Shown here piece by piece: positions 44,281 through 51,781 of a stretch of DNA of 64,000 nucleotides. A model generated the notes under the pieces. That model did no database searches. It was not told where the DNA came from and saw nothing but the letters and a program-made list of their open reading frames with translations. Source of the stretch: Desulfuromonadaceae bacterium (GTDB taxonomy: Bacteria; Desulfobacterota; Desulfuromonadia; Geobacterales; Pseudopelobacteraceae); assembly GCA_028712075.1 (NCBI GenBank), contig JAQTQX010000016.1, positions 1 to 64,000 of the forward strand, in the 5' to 3' direction. Numbering within the stretch: position 1 is the stretch's first letter; every line of letters begins with the position of its first letter. A program made the translations under genes and the position numbers.

Positions 44281-44798
44281 TTATCCTACCGCTGGATATA
44301 CAACAGAACCGGACAGCTTTTGATTGCAATGTGCGGGTATTAAATGATTTTTTGCATAAAACCGCGCGGCAGCATCGTGAAAAGGGGTTGTCAAATACCT
44401 TTGTGCTCCTGGATGAAGCCAATCAGTGTGAGATCCTGGGCTTTTTCACCCTTTCGTTTTTAGAAATCGAAGCTGAAACAGTGCCACGGGAGCATTTCCG
44501 CAACATGCCCACATCAAAACGCCTGCCTGCTGCCAAGTTGGCGCGCGTGGCGGTTGATAAGCACCACCAGGGCAAAGGGTATGGCGATCTTCTGGTTGCT
44601 GATGCGGTGAAGAGGGTAGCAACAACGTGCAGAGAATCGGGGGGTGTCGTTGGTTTTTTTGTTGATGCCAAAGACGAGAGTGTTAAACGTTTTTACCTCA
44701 GGTTCGGTTTTATTCCGCTTCAAGATGCGCCGCTTTCATTATTTCTGCCGCTCAAGTCTCTTCTGCTGGCGATGGATCAGGCGTTAGCTACCAGATAA
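44274..44798 (+). CDS. GNAT acetyltransferase toxin (TacT-like)
   Basis: A 174-residue GNAT protein. The acetyl-CoA pyrophosphate loop is KLARVAVDKHHQGKGYGDLL, and FYLRFGFIPL ends the fold. In TacT-type toxins this enzyme acetylates the amino acid on charged tRNA and blocks translation. Length and order (antitoxin first, overlapping) fit the family. It is complete with an intact Q-x-G-K-G-Y-G motif. Confidence 0.92.
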   Translation: MLIILPLDIQQNRTAFDCNVRVLNDFLHKTARQHREKGLSNTFVLLDEANQCEILGFFTLSFLEIEAETVPREHFRNMPTSKRLPAAKLARVAVDKHHQGKGYGDLLVADAVKRVATTCRESGGVVGFFVDAKDESVKRFYLRFGFIPLQDAPLSLFLPLKSLLLAMDQALATR

Positions 44799-44902
44799 AT
44801 GACCAGCTTCACGCGGGTCACATCCGATACTATCTAAATAACAACTGATTAACCAGAAAGCCTTTGCTCAGATTTACCCCCAAAAGGCCTTGATCAGACT
44901 AT

Positions 44903-44943
44903 AATCCGAAGTTATCAGATTTGATCCGCGTGCTGATTTTGAC
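44903..44943 (+). repeat. 41-bp direct repeat flanking the TA module, right
   Basis: Second copy of 43657-43697, 1246 bp away, in the same orientation, 104 bases after the toxin stop codon. Confidence 0.85.
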
Positions 44944-45229
44944 TTAACCCGACAGTGCCCCTCGTTTTTGATTTTTTGCTTGGAACCACCTACTTTTGTC
45001 TGCGTAAATCGTCGTTCATCAGCGGTCACCTGTTTTTTTTATTGATTGTATCAAAAGTTCTGGTATACACGGTATTAGTGCTATTAAGCGGCTAAAACGC
45101 CCGTATACGGCTGTTTATTAAAGATTATGCAGGCAGTACCGATACGACTAGGGGTGTGCAGCGGGATGTAATAATGAGCTTAAGCGCGACAGAAAAAGAG
45201 TTTGAGGCGTTTTTTTTTTGATATGTTGC

Positions 45230-45258
45230 TTGACAAAGGTTTGTTTTACATTTATACA
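45230..45258 (+). promoter_or_regulatory. Sigma-70 promoter, long leader of the lipoprotein/RTX genes
   Basis: TTGACA (45230-45235), 17 bases, TATACA (45253-45258). The next start codon of size is 280 bases away (45545), so the transcript would begin with a long structured leader or a small RNA. Confidence 0.65.
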
Positions 45259-45263
45259 GTTCA

Positions 45264-45306
45264 GCACTCACATAGAGTGCAGTAGTTATGCCTATTCGTA
45301 GAATAG
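45264..45306 (+). other. Two hairpins at the start of the leader
   Basis: GCACTCACATAGAGTGC (45264-45280) and CTATTCGTAGAATAG (45292-45306) are perfect stems of 6 bp each. They begin about where the promoter would start transcription, and could stabilise the 5' end of the message or belong to a small RNA. Confidence 0.4.
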
Positions 45307-45447
45307 CGACAATAGTCTGACAAAAAGGAAAACAGTAGTGCACGGAAGAATCGTAGCAGAGCATGTTGGACCGTATTATTTTGGCAAGAATATGTAACCT
45401 GGTTCGTTGAACTCTCGGCTTGTCAAAAGCTGTAACCGAAAGGAGAA

Positions 45448-45474
45448 ATGATCATAGAAAATAATTCCTGTTAA
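45448..45474 (+). CDS. Eight-codon mini-ORF
   Basis: ATG to TAA codes MIIENNSC, preceded by a strong AAAGGAGAA ribosome site. It may be a leader peptide or chance; no amino-acid bias pointing to attenuation is seen. Confidence 0.2.
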   Translation: MIIENNSC

Positions 45475-45544
45475 TGTATACATGGGATGTTCTGGTCAGC
45501 TGGATACATAAAACTTAGCGGAGAAAAAACAAAGGAGGAAAAAC

Positions 45545-46132
45545 ATGAAGAATTTTTTAAGATTGTTTGGGGCAGCAGGATTAATCGGTGCATTGCTTGT
45601 CTTCGCCGGGTGCGGTGATGACGATTACTTGCCGGTAACAACCACCACGGCAGCAACCGTCACAACCACGGCAGCAACCGTCACAACTACGGCAGCAACC
45701 GTCACAACCACGGCAGCAACCGTCACAACCACGGCAGCAGATGTAACCACCACCACGGCTGGGGACACAACTACCACCGTTGCAACGACAACAACAACAA
45801 CAGTGCCAACAGGTATCGTTAGTGCAGATGCTGCCAACGCAGTACCCTACGATGCATCCACCGGTGCGATTACGTTTCAAGTACATCCGACCTCCAGCTT
45901 TACTTACAATGTTGTAAATTTTGCCAGTGGCGACGTGATCGTGTTTGATGCGGGTACTGCAATAAGTGTTGCAAATACAAGCGGTACTGATGGAATAATC
46001 AATGTTACCGGTTCTCTGAGTGGCAATGCTGTAACAGTTCACCTGACCGGTATTGCAGCAGCAGATGATGCTGCGGTTTACGGCAAGGCCAGTTTTAACA
46101 GTACATTTGGTGCTGGCTCGCTGCTCCCATAA
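45545..46132 (+). CDS. Thr-rich lipoprotein of unknown function
   Basis: A 195-residue lipoprotein. The signal ends in LLVFAGC (lipobox; Cys near 23), followed by GDDDYLP. A threonine/alanine/valine linker (about 30-92) is built of TAATVTT heptads and TTTT runs. A compact C-terminal domain (about 95-195) follows, VSADAANAVPYDASTGAITF...VVNFASGDVIVFDAGTAI, which shares style with parts of the RTX protein downstream. The linker is a natural O-glycan acceptor; an OGT-like gene lies 6 kb away. GGAGG precedes the ATG. I recognise no family. Confidence 0.75.
   Translation: MKNFLRLFGAAGLIGALLVFAGCGDDDYLPVTTTTAATVTTTAATVTTTAATVTTTAATVTTTAADVTTTTAGDTTTTVATTTTTTVPTGIVSADAANAVPYDASTGAITFQVHPTSSFTYNVVNFASGDVIVFDAGTAISVANTSGTDGIINVTGSLSGNAVTVHLTGIAAADDAAVYGKASFNSTFGAGSLLP
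45647..45740 (+). repeat. 21-bp tandem repeats in the Thr-rich linker
   Basis: Four copies of ACGGCAGCAACCGTCACAAC+C at 45647, 45668, 45689 and 45710 (one base differs in copy 2) and a partial fifth. They stay in frame and encode Thr-Ala-Ala-Thr-Val-Thr-Thr. The number of copies probably varies between strains. Confidence 0.9.
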
Positions 46133-46205
46133 GTTTAATTAAGAATAATCACACCAAAGACTAGGTTCAAAGAAACCCAATCTCAACAAAAAGAGGAGAC
46201 TACAA

Positions 46206-48977
46206 ATGGCAAAAGTATTTCTAGATGCGGATGAAACCTACACAGTAGTAAGTAACTCGGAAGTTTATGGCGGCACCGGTACCGAAACACTTCTTGTTGA
46301 CGGGACCCCTGTTGTCACAGTGCAGTCCACAATTGAGCGGGTTGAGCTTTCCGGCAGCCTTAGCTCATATACCTTTGCTATTCAAGGTAATGTTGTAACA
46401 GTAACATCCGGTGCTGTTGCAGTGGCAACCATTACTGTAGATGACACGACAGGACAGACCCTGGCATTTGCTGATGGTTCAGCCCAGCTGGTTATTACCG
46501 GGCTTGATGCTGCAACGCTTGGCGGAGCTGCTGTAACTACGACAGACGGCGCTGTTGCGGCTACGCTTGACGCATCAGATGTGTCATCTGTGGGCGAAGT
46601 TGCAGGTCAGACGTTCACACTCGCTACTACTGACGCTACACACATTCTTACTGCTGGCGACGACACAGTAGACGGCAGCGTAGTGAACAGTCTTGAGGGC
46701 AGCACAATTATAGACCTGGGTGGCACTGATACCCTGTCAGCTGTTTTGACTGCTGCTCTTACCGCAGGCACAACGGTTACAGATGTTGAGAATATCAATA
46801 TTAACTGGAATACATTTGGAACGGCAACGATTGATGCTGATGGTATTACTGGTACGACAACTATCACGGCAACCTCTGCAAAAGTTGGCTTCCTGGGCAA
46901 TTTGTCGATTGCCAACGCACAGGATGATGCCACTATTGTTGCCGGTTCCGGCATGGTTGGCACACTGACAATGACGGGTGCAGGTAATGTCACCGTTGAA
47001 GCCGGTGCAAGTAAATCAGTTAGTGTTACATCAGATGCCAGTTCAGCAACAAGCCTTTCGCTTACAGCAGACACAGCTACATCAGTTACCGTAGCGGATT
47101 ACAATACCGCCACTGTTCACACTGCAGTAGCAACTACAATTTCATTAACTGATGATGATGCTGCTTCTGACCAGAGTGATGCATTTTCACTGACCTTCGG
47201 CAAGTCTGCAACATTAACGAATGCAGTGGATGATCTTACCGTCACTGCTACTGTGGCCGACCTCACTCTTACCGTTGATGCTATTGGCGAAACTCTTGAT
47301 ATCGCCGGTGCCAACAACCTTACCGTTAACATAGCCGCTGCGACTGATTTTGATGCGGAAGTCATGACTAATTCCGGTACCGGCTCAATTATCCTTGCTA
47401 TTGACGATATTGATGGCGCTTCCGACCTTAGTGATGTAGAAGCTGACTTGATTACTGTTGATGCCGCTTCTGCTGGTGGCAATCTTACAGTCGTCAAGGG
47501 CCAGGAAGTTGAATTTACAGCTACAATGGCGAGCGCTTTTGGGCTTACGGTCAGTGGTTCAGGTTCCACCGATACAGCAACTATGGTTCTGGACGATGAC
47601 CAGACGCAGATCATTACCTTGACTGGTATCGAGCACACTACCATTCAAACAAATGCTACAGCCGGGACCGGTGTTGATCTGACCCTTGCAGAAATCAATG
47701 CAGGAACAAAGCATGTTATTCTTTCCGGCGCAAATGATGTAACGATTACGTTATGCGAAGCCGGCGAGCTTGATGCAACCGCATTAACCAACAATCTGAT
47801 TGTTACCCAGGATGCGGCAGCAGCAATGGATATATACGGTGGATCCGGCAATAACACTGTTGTATTCAAGGGTGTTGTTGTTGACAACAACTATGTTGGT
47901 CAAGCAGGTAACGACACAGTTACTTTTGTAAATACAACCGCAAACGTAACTGCAACGGTGGATGATGGAACCAACAGCGTTGTAGCCAATGCGTTAACAA
48001 CTGGAACAATCGTTGTTTCAGCCGGGACAGGTACTGATTCAGTTTCCCTGAACGGATTGACAACCGGCACAGCGGTTCTTGAATTGGGAAATGGCACGAA
48101 TACTGTCACGTTCGGTTCAACGGGCAACCTTGGTGCCGCTAATATCACTATCACTACCGGTTCCGGTACTGATACTATTACCGTTGCTGATGACACTACT
48201 GCCGATACTGTGCTGACGATGGATCTTGGTACAGGCACAAACACAATATCTCTTGCCAAAGATATGTCCTTGGGTACTATTAACGTAACTGGTCTTACGA
48301 ATATTTCAATTGGTTCAGCAGATACTGCCGCTGTTGTTAATGCAGATTTGCTCTCAGGGCAAACAATTACCGTTAAAGGTGACGGAACCGCAACAGACCA
48401 CCTTTCAGTTGATTTCACTGCTGCCGGTACCGGTGATTTCTCCAATATTACCATCGATAATACTATCACGTATGCATTGGGTGGCCTTGATATCATGGGT
48501 ACAGCAGGTAACCAGACAATAATCGGTACCAGCGGTGATGACGTCATTGATGGTAATGATGGTACGGACACCATTACTGGTGGAGCCGGTGTTGACTCAA
48601 TTACTGCCGGTACGGGTGTTGATACGTTTGTGTATGCATCAGGTGACAGTGGCGCGACAGCCTCAACAATGGATGATATCACCGGTTTTGCAACCACTGC
48701 GGATAAACTCAAGATGGGTATTGCCGGTACAGCTCTTAACTTTACCGATTTGGACGGTAGCGATGACGCTAATACGGCTACTGGTTTTGCCGCTGCACTT
48801 GCTGCAGCTAACACGGCGCTTGACGGAACTGTACTCTACGCATTTGTTACTGACGGCGCAACTGCTGCTGAAGGCTGGCTGTTCTTTGATGCCGATGCGA
48901 ACGGCACTGCTGATTTGGCGATAGACCTTATAGGCCTTGCTATTGGTGACCTGGCTTATGGTGACATCATCGCGTAA
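46206..48977 (+). CDS. Large RTX/S-layer-like secreted protein
   Basis: A 923-residue acidic, Thr/Asp/Val-rich, cysteine-poor protein without a signal peptide. Most of it is beta-repeat sequence (ITVDDTTGQ, TVEAGASKSVSVTSD, NTVTFGSTGNL). Residues about 772-805 contain RTX-type calcium-binding nonapeptides (GTSGDDVIDGNDGTDTITGG, then AGVDSITAGTG). The last 120 residues (DDITGFATTADKLKM, then WLFFDADANGTADLAIDLIG, ending YGDIIA) look like a type I secretion signal domain. It is probably exported by an ABC type I system, which is not in this window, and sits on the cell surface. A GAGGAG site precedes the ATG. It may be the substrate of the glycosyltransferase downstream. Confidence 0.8.
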   Translation: MAKVFLDADETYTVVSNSEVYGGTGTETLLVDGTPVVTVQSTIERVELSGSLSSYTFAIQGNVVTVTSGAVAVATITVDDTTGQTLAFADGSAQLVITGLDAATLGGAAVTTTDGAVAATLDASDVSSVGEVAGQTFTLATTDATHILTAGDDTVDGSVVNSLEGSTIIDLGGTDTLSAVLTAALTAGTTVTDVENININWNTFGTATIDADGITGTTTITATSAKVGFLGNLSIANAQDDATIVAGSGMVGTLTMTGAGNVTVEAGASKSVSVTSDASSATSLSLTADTATSVTVADYNTATVHTAVATTISLTDDDAASDQSDAFSLTFGKSATLTNAVDDLTVTATVADLTLTVDAIGETLDIAGANNLTVNIAAATDFDAEVMTNSGTGSIILAIDDIDGASDLSDVEADLITVDAASAGGNLTVVKGQEVEFTATMASAFGLTVSGSGSTDTATMVLDDDQTQIITLTGIEHTTIQTNATAGTGVDLTLAEINAGTKHVILSGANDVTITLCEAGELDATALTNNLIVTQDAAAAMDIYGGSGNNTVVFKGVVVDNNYVGQAGNDTVTFVNTTANVTATVDDGTNSVVANALTTGTIVVSAGTGTDSVSLNGLTTGTAVLELGNGTNTVTFGSTGNLGAANITITTGSGTDTITVADDTTADTVLTMDLGTGTNTISLAKDMSLGTINVTGLTNISIGSADTAAVVNADLLSGQTITVKGDGTATDHLSVDFTAAGTGDFSNITIDNTITYALGGLDIMGTAGNQTIIGTSGDDVIDGNDGTDTITGGAGVDSITAGTGVDTFVYASGDSGATASTMDDITGFATTADKLKMGIAGTALNFTDLDGSDDANTATGFAAALAAANTALDGTVLYAFVTDGATAAEGWLFFDADANGTADLAIDLIGLAIGDLAYGDIIA

Positions 48978-49059
48978 TCGACCATGAAACAATAGGGTAA
49001 CAACCGCCATTATATGGCCAAGTGCCCTGGCCTCAACTCAAATGAGGTTTAACTAACGT

Positions 49060-49095
49060 AAAAACCCCGTCTTCTAACAAGAAGGCGGGGTTTTT
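49060..49095 (+). terminator. Strong intrinsic terminator
   Basis: AAAAACCCCG and CTTC pair with GAAG and CGGGGTTTTT around a six-base TAACAA loop. It lies 83 bases after the RTX gene and stops that transcript before the methyltransferase gene. Confidence 0.95.
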
Positions 49096-49146
49096 ACTAA
49101 GTAAACGTTGAGTACATACGCAAATACCATTAGTAAAGAGGACGTC

Positions 49147-50682
49147 ATGGACGATTGGAGCGACGGCTATATCGCCAACATCGGATATTCTTTCGGCTAC
49201 TGTACGGAACTAAATCCATTGCGTGCCCGTCTGGCTTTTCTTAATACAGCTCATGTGCCCCCTGATCAATGTAGCCACTGCGAACTCGGGTACGGTCAGG
49301 GAATGAGCACCAATATACACGCGGCTGCATCCGGCAGCAGCTGGCACGGCACCGATATTAATCCATCCCATGCAAGTTTTGCCCAGTCTCTTGCTCGCGC
49401 CTCCGGCGCCAATATACATCTCACGGATGAATCATTTGCTGATTTTGCCAATAGATCAGATCTACCGGAGTTTGACAGCATCGGCCTGCACGGAATCTGG
49501 AGCTGGATAAATGACAAAAATCGTGCGGTCATAGTTGATTTTGTTAGTCGTAAACTCAAAGTGGGCGGGGTACTCTACATCAGTTACAACACACAGCCTG
49601 GATTAGCTACTATGGTGCCCATGCGAGAGTTGTTAACTGAATATAGCACAATAATGGGAGTAGCAGGACAGGGCATAGTTTCCCGAATTGATAGTGCGTT
49701 GGAATTCGCTGACAAGCTTTTTGCTACACATCCAAAATATGTAAAAGCCAATCCACAAGTAGTCGAGCGCCTGAATACTATCAAAGCCGGCAAACGCAAC
49801 TATCTGGCTCATGAATACTTCAATCGCGATTGGCACCCGATGTCTTTTGCTCGCATGGCCGAGTGGTTGGCCCCAACTAAGCTGACTTACGCCTGCAGTG
49901 CATATTACCTTGATCACATAGATACAATAAACATGAGTGCAGAGCAGCAATTATTGCTTAAGGAAATACCCAATTCGATGTTTCGTGAGACAGTGCGCGA
50001 TTTCATGGTGAACCAGCAGTTTCGCAGGGATTACTGGGTTAAGGGTGCACGCAAGCTTAATACGTTAGAGTGCTCTGAGGCCCTTCGCGCACAACGCGTT
50101 ATATTGACAAAACCGAGCGCCGATGTTTCTCTTGAAGTAACCACACAAGTAGGAATAGCTACGATGAACAAGTCGGTGTACGTACCAATACTTGATGCAT
50201 TGTCCGACCACAAGCCGAAATCTATCGACCAGATAAAACAGGCGGTTAAAGACAAAAGTCTGAGCATTGTTCAAGTGATGGAAGCGGTAATGATTCTCAT
50301 CGGCACCGGCAGTCTGTCCGCCGTACAGGATGACGAAGTGATTGCCAAAGCAAGAACATACACCGACAAACTCAACACACACCTGATTGACAAGGCACGC
50401 GGGTGCAATGACATCGACTGCCTTGCCAGCCCGGTTACCGGAGGTGGCGTTGCAGTCACCCGTTTCCAGCAATTGCTGTTGATGGCCATCTCAAAAGGCA
50501 AAAAGCAGCCCCTTGAATGGGCGACATCGGTGTGCGAGATGCTTGCTGCCAGAGGCGAAAAGGTCGTCAAGGATGGTATAACGCTGGAAAGCCCCGAAAA
50601 GAACCTGGCCGAGATTACCTCAAAGGCGCACGCTTTTGCCGAAAAACAACTGCCGATATTGAAGGCGCTACAAATAATTTGA
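49147..50682 (+). CDS. SAM methyltransferase with regulatory domain
   Basis: About 511 residues from the ATG at 49147, which has AGAGGA upstream; a TTG at 49108 would add 13 residues. The SAM fold is in ELGYGQGMSTNIHAAASGSSWHGTDINP (about 47-74) and FDSIGLHGIWSWI. The middle and C-terminal parts (YLAHEYFNRDWHPMSFARMAEWL, FVHQQ-like FMVNQQFRRDYWVKGARKL) match the methyltransferase regulatory domain family (PF10119). Such enzymes often accompany large repeat proteins and SPINDLY-type transferases. It starts after a strong terminator, so it has its own promoter. The substrate could be a sugar or the RTX protein. Confidence 0.82.
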   Translation: MDDWSDGYIANIGYSFGYCTELNPLRARLAFLNTAHVPPDQCSHCELGYGQGMSTNIHAAASGSSWHGTDINPSHASFAQSLARASGANIHLTDESFADFANRSDLPEFDSIGLHGIWSWINDKNRAVIVDFVSRKLKVGGVLYISYNTQPGLATMVPMRELLTEYSTIMGVAGQGIVSRIDSALEFADKLFATHPKYVKANPQVVERLNTIKAGKRNYLAHEYFNRDWHPMSFARMAEWLAPTKLTYACSAYYLDHIDTINMSAEQQLLLKEIPNSMFRETVRDFMVNQQFRRDYWVKGARKLNTLECSEALRAQRVILTKPSADVSLEVTTQVGIATMNKSVYVPILDALSDHKPKSIDQIKQAVKDKSLSIVQVMEAVMILIGTGSLSAVQDDEVIAKARTYTDKLNTHLIDKARGCNDIDCLASPVTGGGVAVTRFQQLLLMAISKGKKQPLEWATSVCEMLAARGEKVVKDGITLESPEKNLAEITSKAHAFAEKQLPILKALQII

Positions 50683-50705
50683 AATCAACCAGAACGCTAA
50701 ACGCT

Positions 50706-50769
50706 AAAAGGGGACAGATTTGTTTATTAAAGGTGTTTTTGCCAAATTGACATAACAGCTGTAATGGGA
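50706..50769. repeat. REP-like element, copy A
   Basis: AAAAGGGGACAGATTTGTTT followed by GGTGTTTTTGCCAAATTGAC. It matches copy D (54342-54404) over more than 55 bases, and copy C at 53770 less well. Confidence 0.8.
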
Positions 50770-50827
50770 TATGTTTTATCCACATTCACGAGTTCAGCAG
50801 TGAACTGTTTTTGTAAGGAGTTTGAAA

Positions 50828-50965
50828 GTGCCTACAATCAGTATGTTTTATGGCATCTTGGTATTAATGTTTTTCCGTGACAATCGTCGTCACAATCTTC
50901 CGCATATTCATGTGCGCTATCAGGGAGAGGAAGCGTCAATCAGTATAGATGATGGTTCTATTTAA
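50828..50965 (+). pseudogene. Truncated DUF4160 gene
   Basis: The frame from GTG at 50828 reads MPTISMFYGILVLMFFRDNR, then HNLPHIHVRYQGEEASISID, DGSI and a stop. This is the first 45 residues of the roughly 80-90-residue DUF4160 family (MPTIS.FYGI.I.M...HNPPHFHA.Y). The stop falls 5 bases before a REP-like element, so the 3' half appears to have been lost when the element arrived. A ribosome site (GTAAGGAG) is intact. Confidence 0.8.
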
Positions 50966-50970
50966 GTACT

Positions 50971-51000
50971 AAAAGGGGACAGAATTATTTATTGACGGTA
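50971..51000. repeat. REP-like element, copy B, left of the RAYT gene
   Basis: AAAAGGGGACAGAATTATTT just after the broken DUF4160 gene and 26 bases before the transposase start. It is inverted relative to the copy at the 3' end of the transposase gene. Confidence 0.8.
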
Positions 51001-51026
51001 CGATCAGTTTTTGATAAAGACGCTGT

Positions 51027-51722
51027 ATGCCAAGAACAGCTCGACTAGTAGTACCCGACCATCCTCATCACATTATCCAGCGGGGCCACAACAGACAGGT
51101 GGTATTCGCAACCGATGAAGACTACCTCTATTACCTCAACAACCTTCGAGAATGGAAAGTAAAATTGGGATGTTCGGTTTACGCGTACTGCATTATGACA
51201 AATCATGTTCATCTGATAATCGATCCGGGAGTCGACGAAAAAAATATTGCCTTACTCATGAAACGCGTTGCCGGACGCCAGACAAGATATGTTAACAAGT
51301 TGGAGAAACGGACTGGCAGTCTGTGGGAAGGGCGTTATAAATCAAGCCCGATCTGTACCAATGAATATTTGCTCGCTTGCTGCCGCTATATTGAATTAAA
51401 CCCTGTCCGGGCAGGAATTGTTTCGAACCCCTCCGAATACCGCTGGTCGAGCTATGGTAGCAAAATATGCGAAACAAAACTGGATTGGCTGGACTATGAT
51501 CCATGCTATGTTGCGCTTGCTGAAATGCAAGAGAAAAGGGCAATTAAATACGCCGATTGGGTAACGAGTGCGATACCTGAGGGCGAGTGGGAACAGATTC
51601 GCTTGTCTCTTCAACGCGGACAGTTGACCGGCAGTAAGAAGTTTGTGGATGAAATTGAACGGAAGATCGACAGACGAGTAGAGTTTAGAGGACAGGGGCG
51701 ACCCAAAAAGATTCTAAAATAA
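51027..51722 (+). mobile_element. REP-associated tyrosine transposase (RAYT, Y1/HUH family)
   Basis: A 231-residue single-strand DNA transposase of the IS200-like/TnpA-REP family. PHHIIQRGHNRQVVF opens the domain. AYCIMTNHVHLIIDP carries the HUH histidines, and the helix ACCRYIELNPVRAGI the catalytic tyrosine. GSLWEGRYKSS is typical. The C-terminus is basic (RGQGRPKKILK), as in RAYTs, which bind REP hairpins and usually act as single chromosomal copies. It is flanked by inverted AAAAGGGGACAG-type sequences (50971 and 51716), and its stop codon lies inside the right one. It appears intact. Confidence 0.92.
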
Positions 51723-51736
51723 ATCCGTCCCCTTTT
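51716..51736. repeat. REP-like element, inverted copy right of the RAYT gene
   Basis: AAATAAATCCGTCCCCTTTT is the inverse of the AAAAGGGGACAGAATTATTT copy on the left. It contains the RAYT stop codon, so gene and element look like one unit. Confidence 0.8.
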
Positions 51737-51781
51737 CGTTTTTTCGTTTTTCTACTTTTCCGATGAGATACCACTATCAAC

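Larger units (their letters stand above)
44799..45544. other. 746-base intergenic region with strong promoter and hairpins
   Basis: No gene longer than a few codons is evident. It contains the second 41-bp repeat (44903-44943), a near-consensus promoter at 45230-45258, two hairpins at 45264-45306, and a mini-frame at 45448-45474 before the lipoprotein gene. The AT-rich composition contrasts with the genes around it. Confidence 0.6.

Noticed and set aside
45305-45545. c-di-GMP (GEMM) riboswitch in the lipoprotein leader
   Set aside because: I looked for the conserved AAAGGCAAA and GCAAAGCC type core and did not find it.
45647-45740. 21-bp direct repeats as a CRISPR array
   Set aside because: The units are contiguous, without spacers, in frame, and code a Thr-rich linker of a lipoprotein.
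47900-48814. Antisense frame of 304 codons in the RTX gene
   Set aside because: Low-complexity repeat coding creates open antisense frames; the plus-strand protein has RTX motifs and a good ribosome site.
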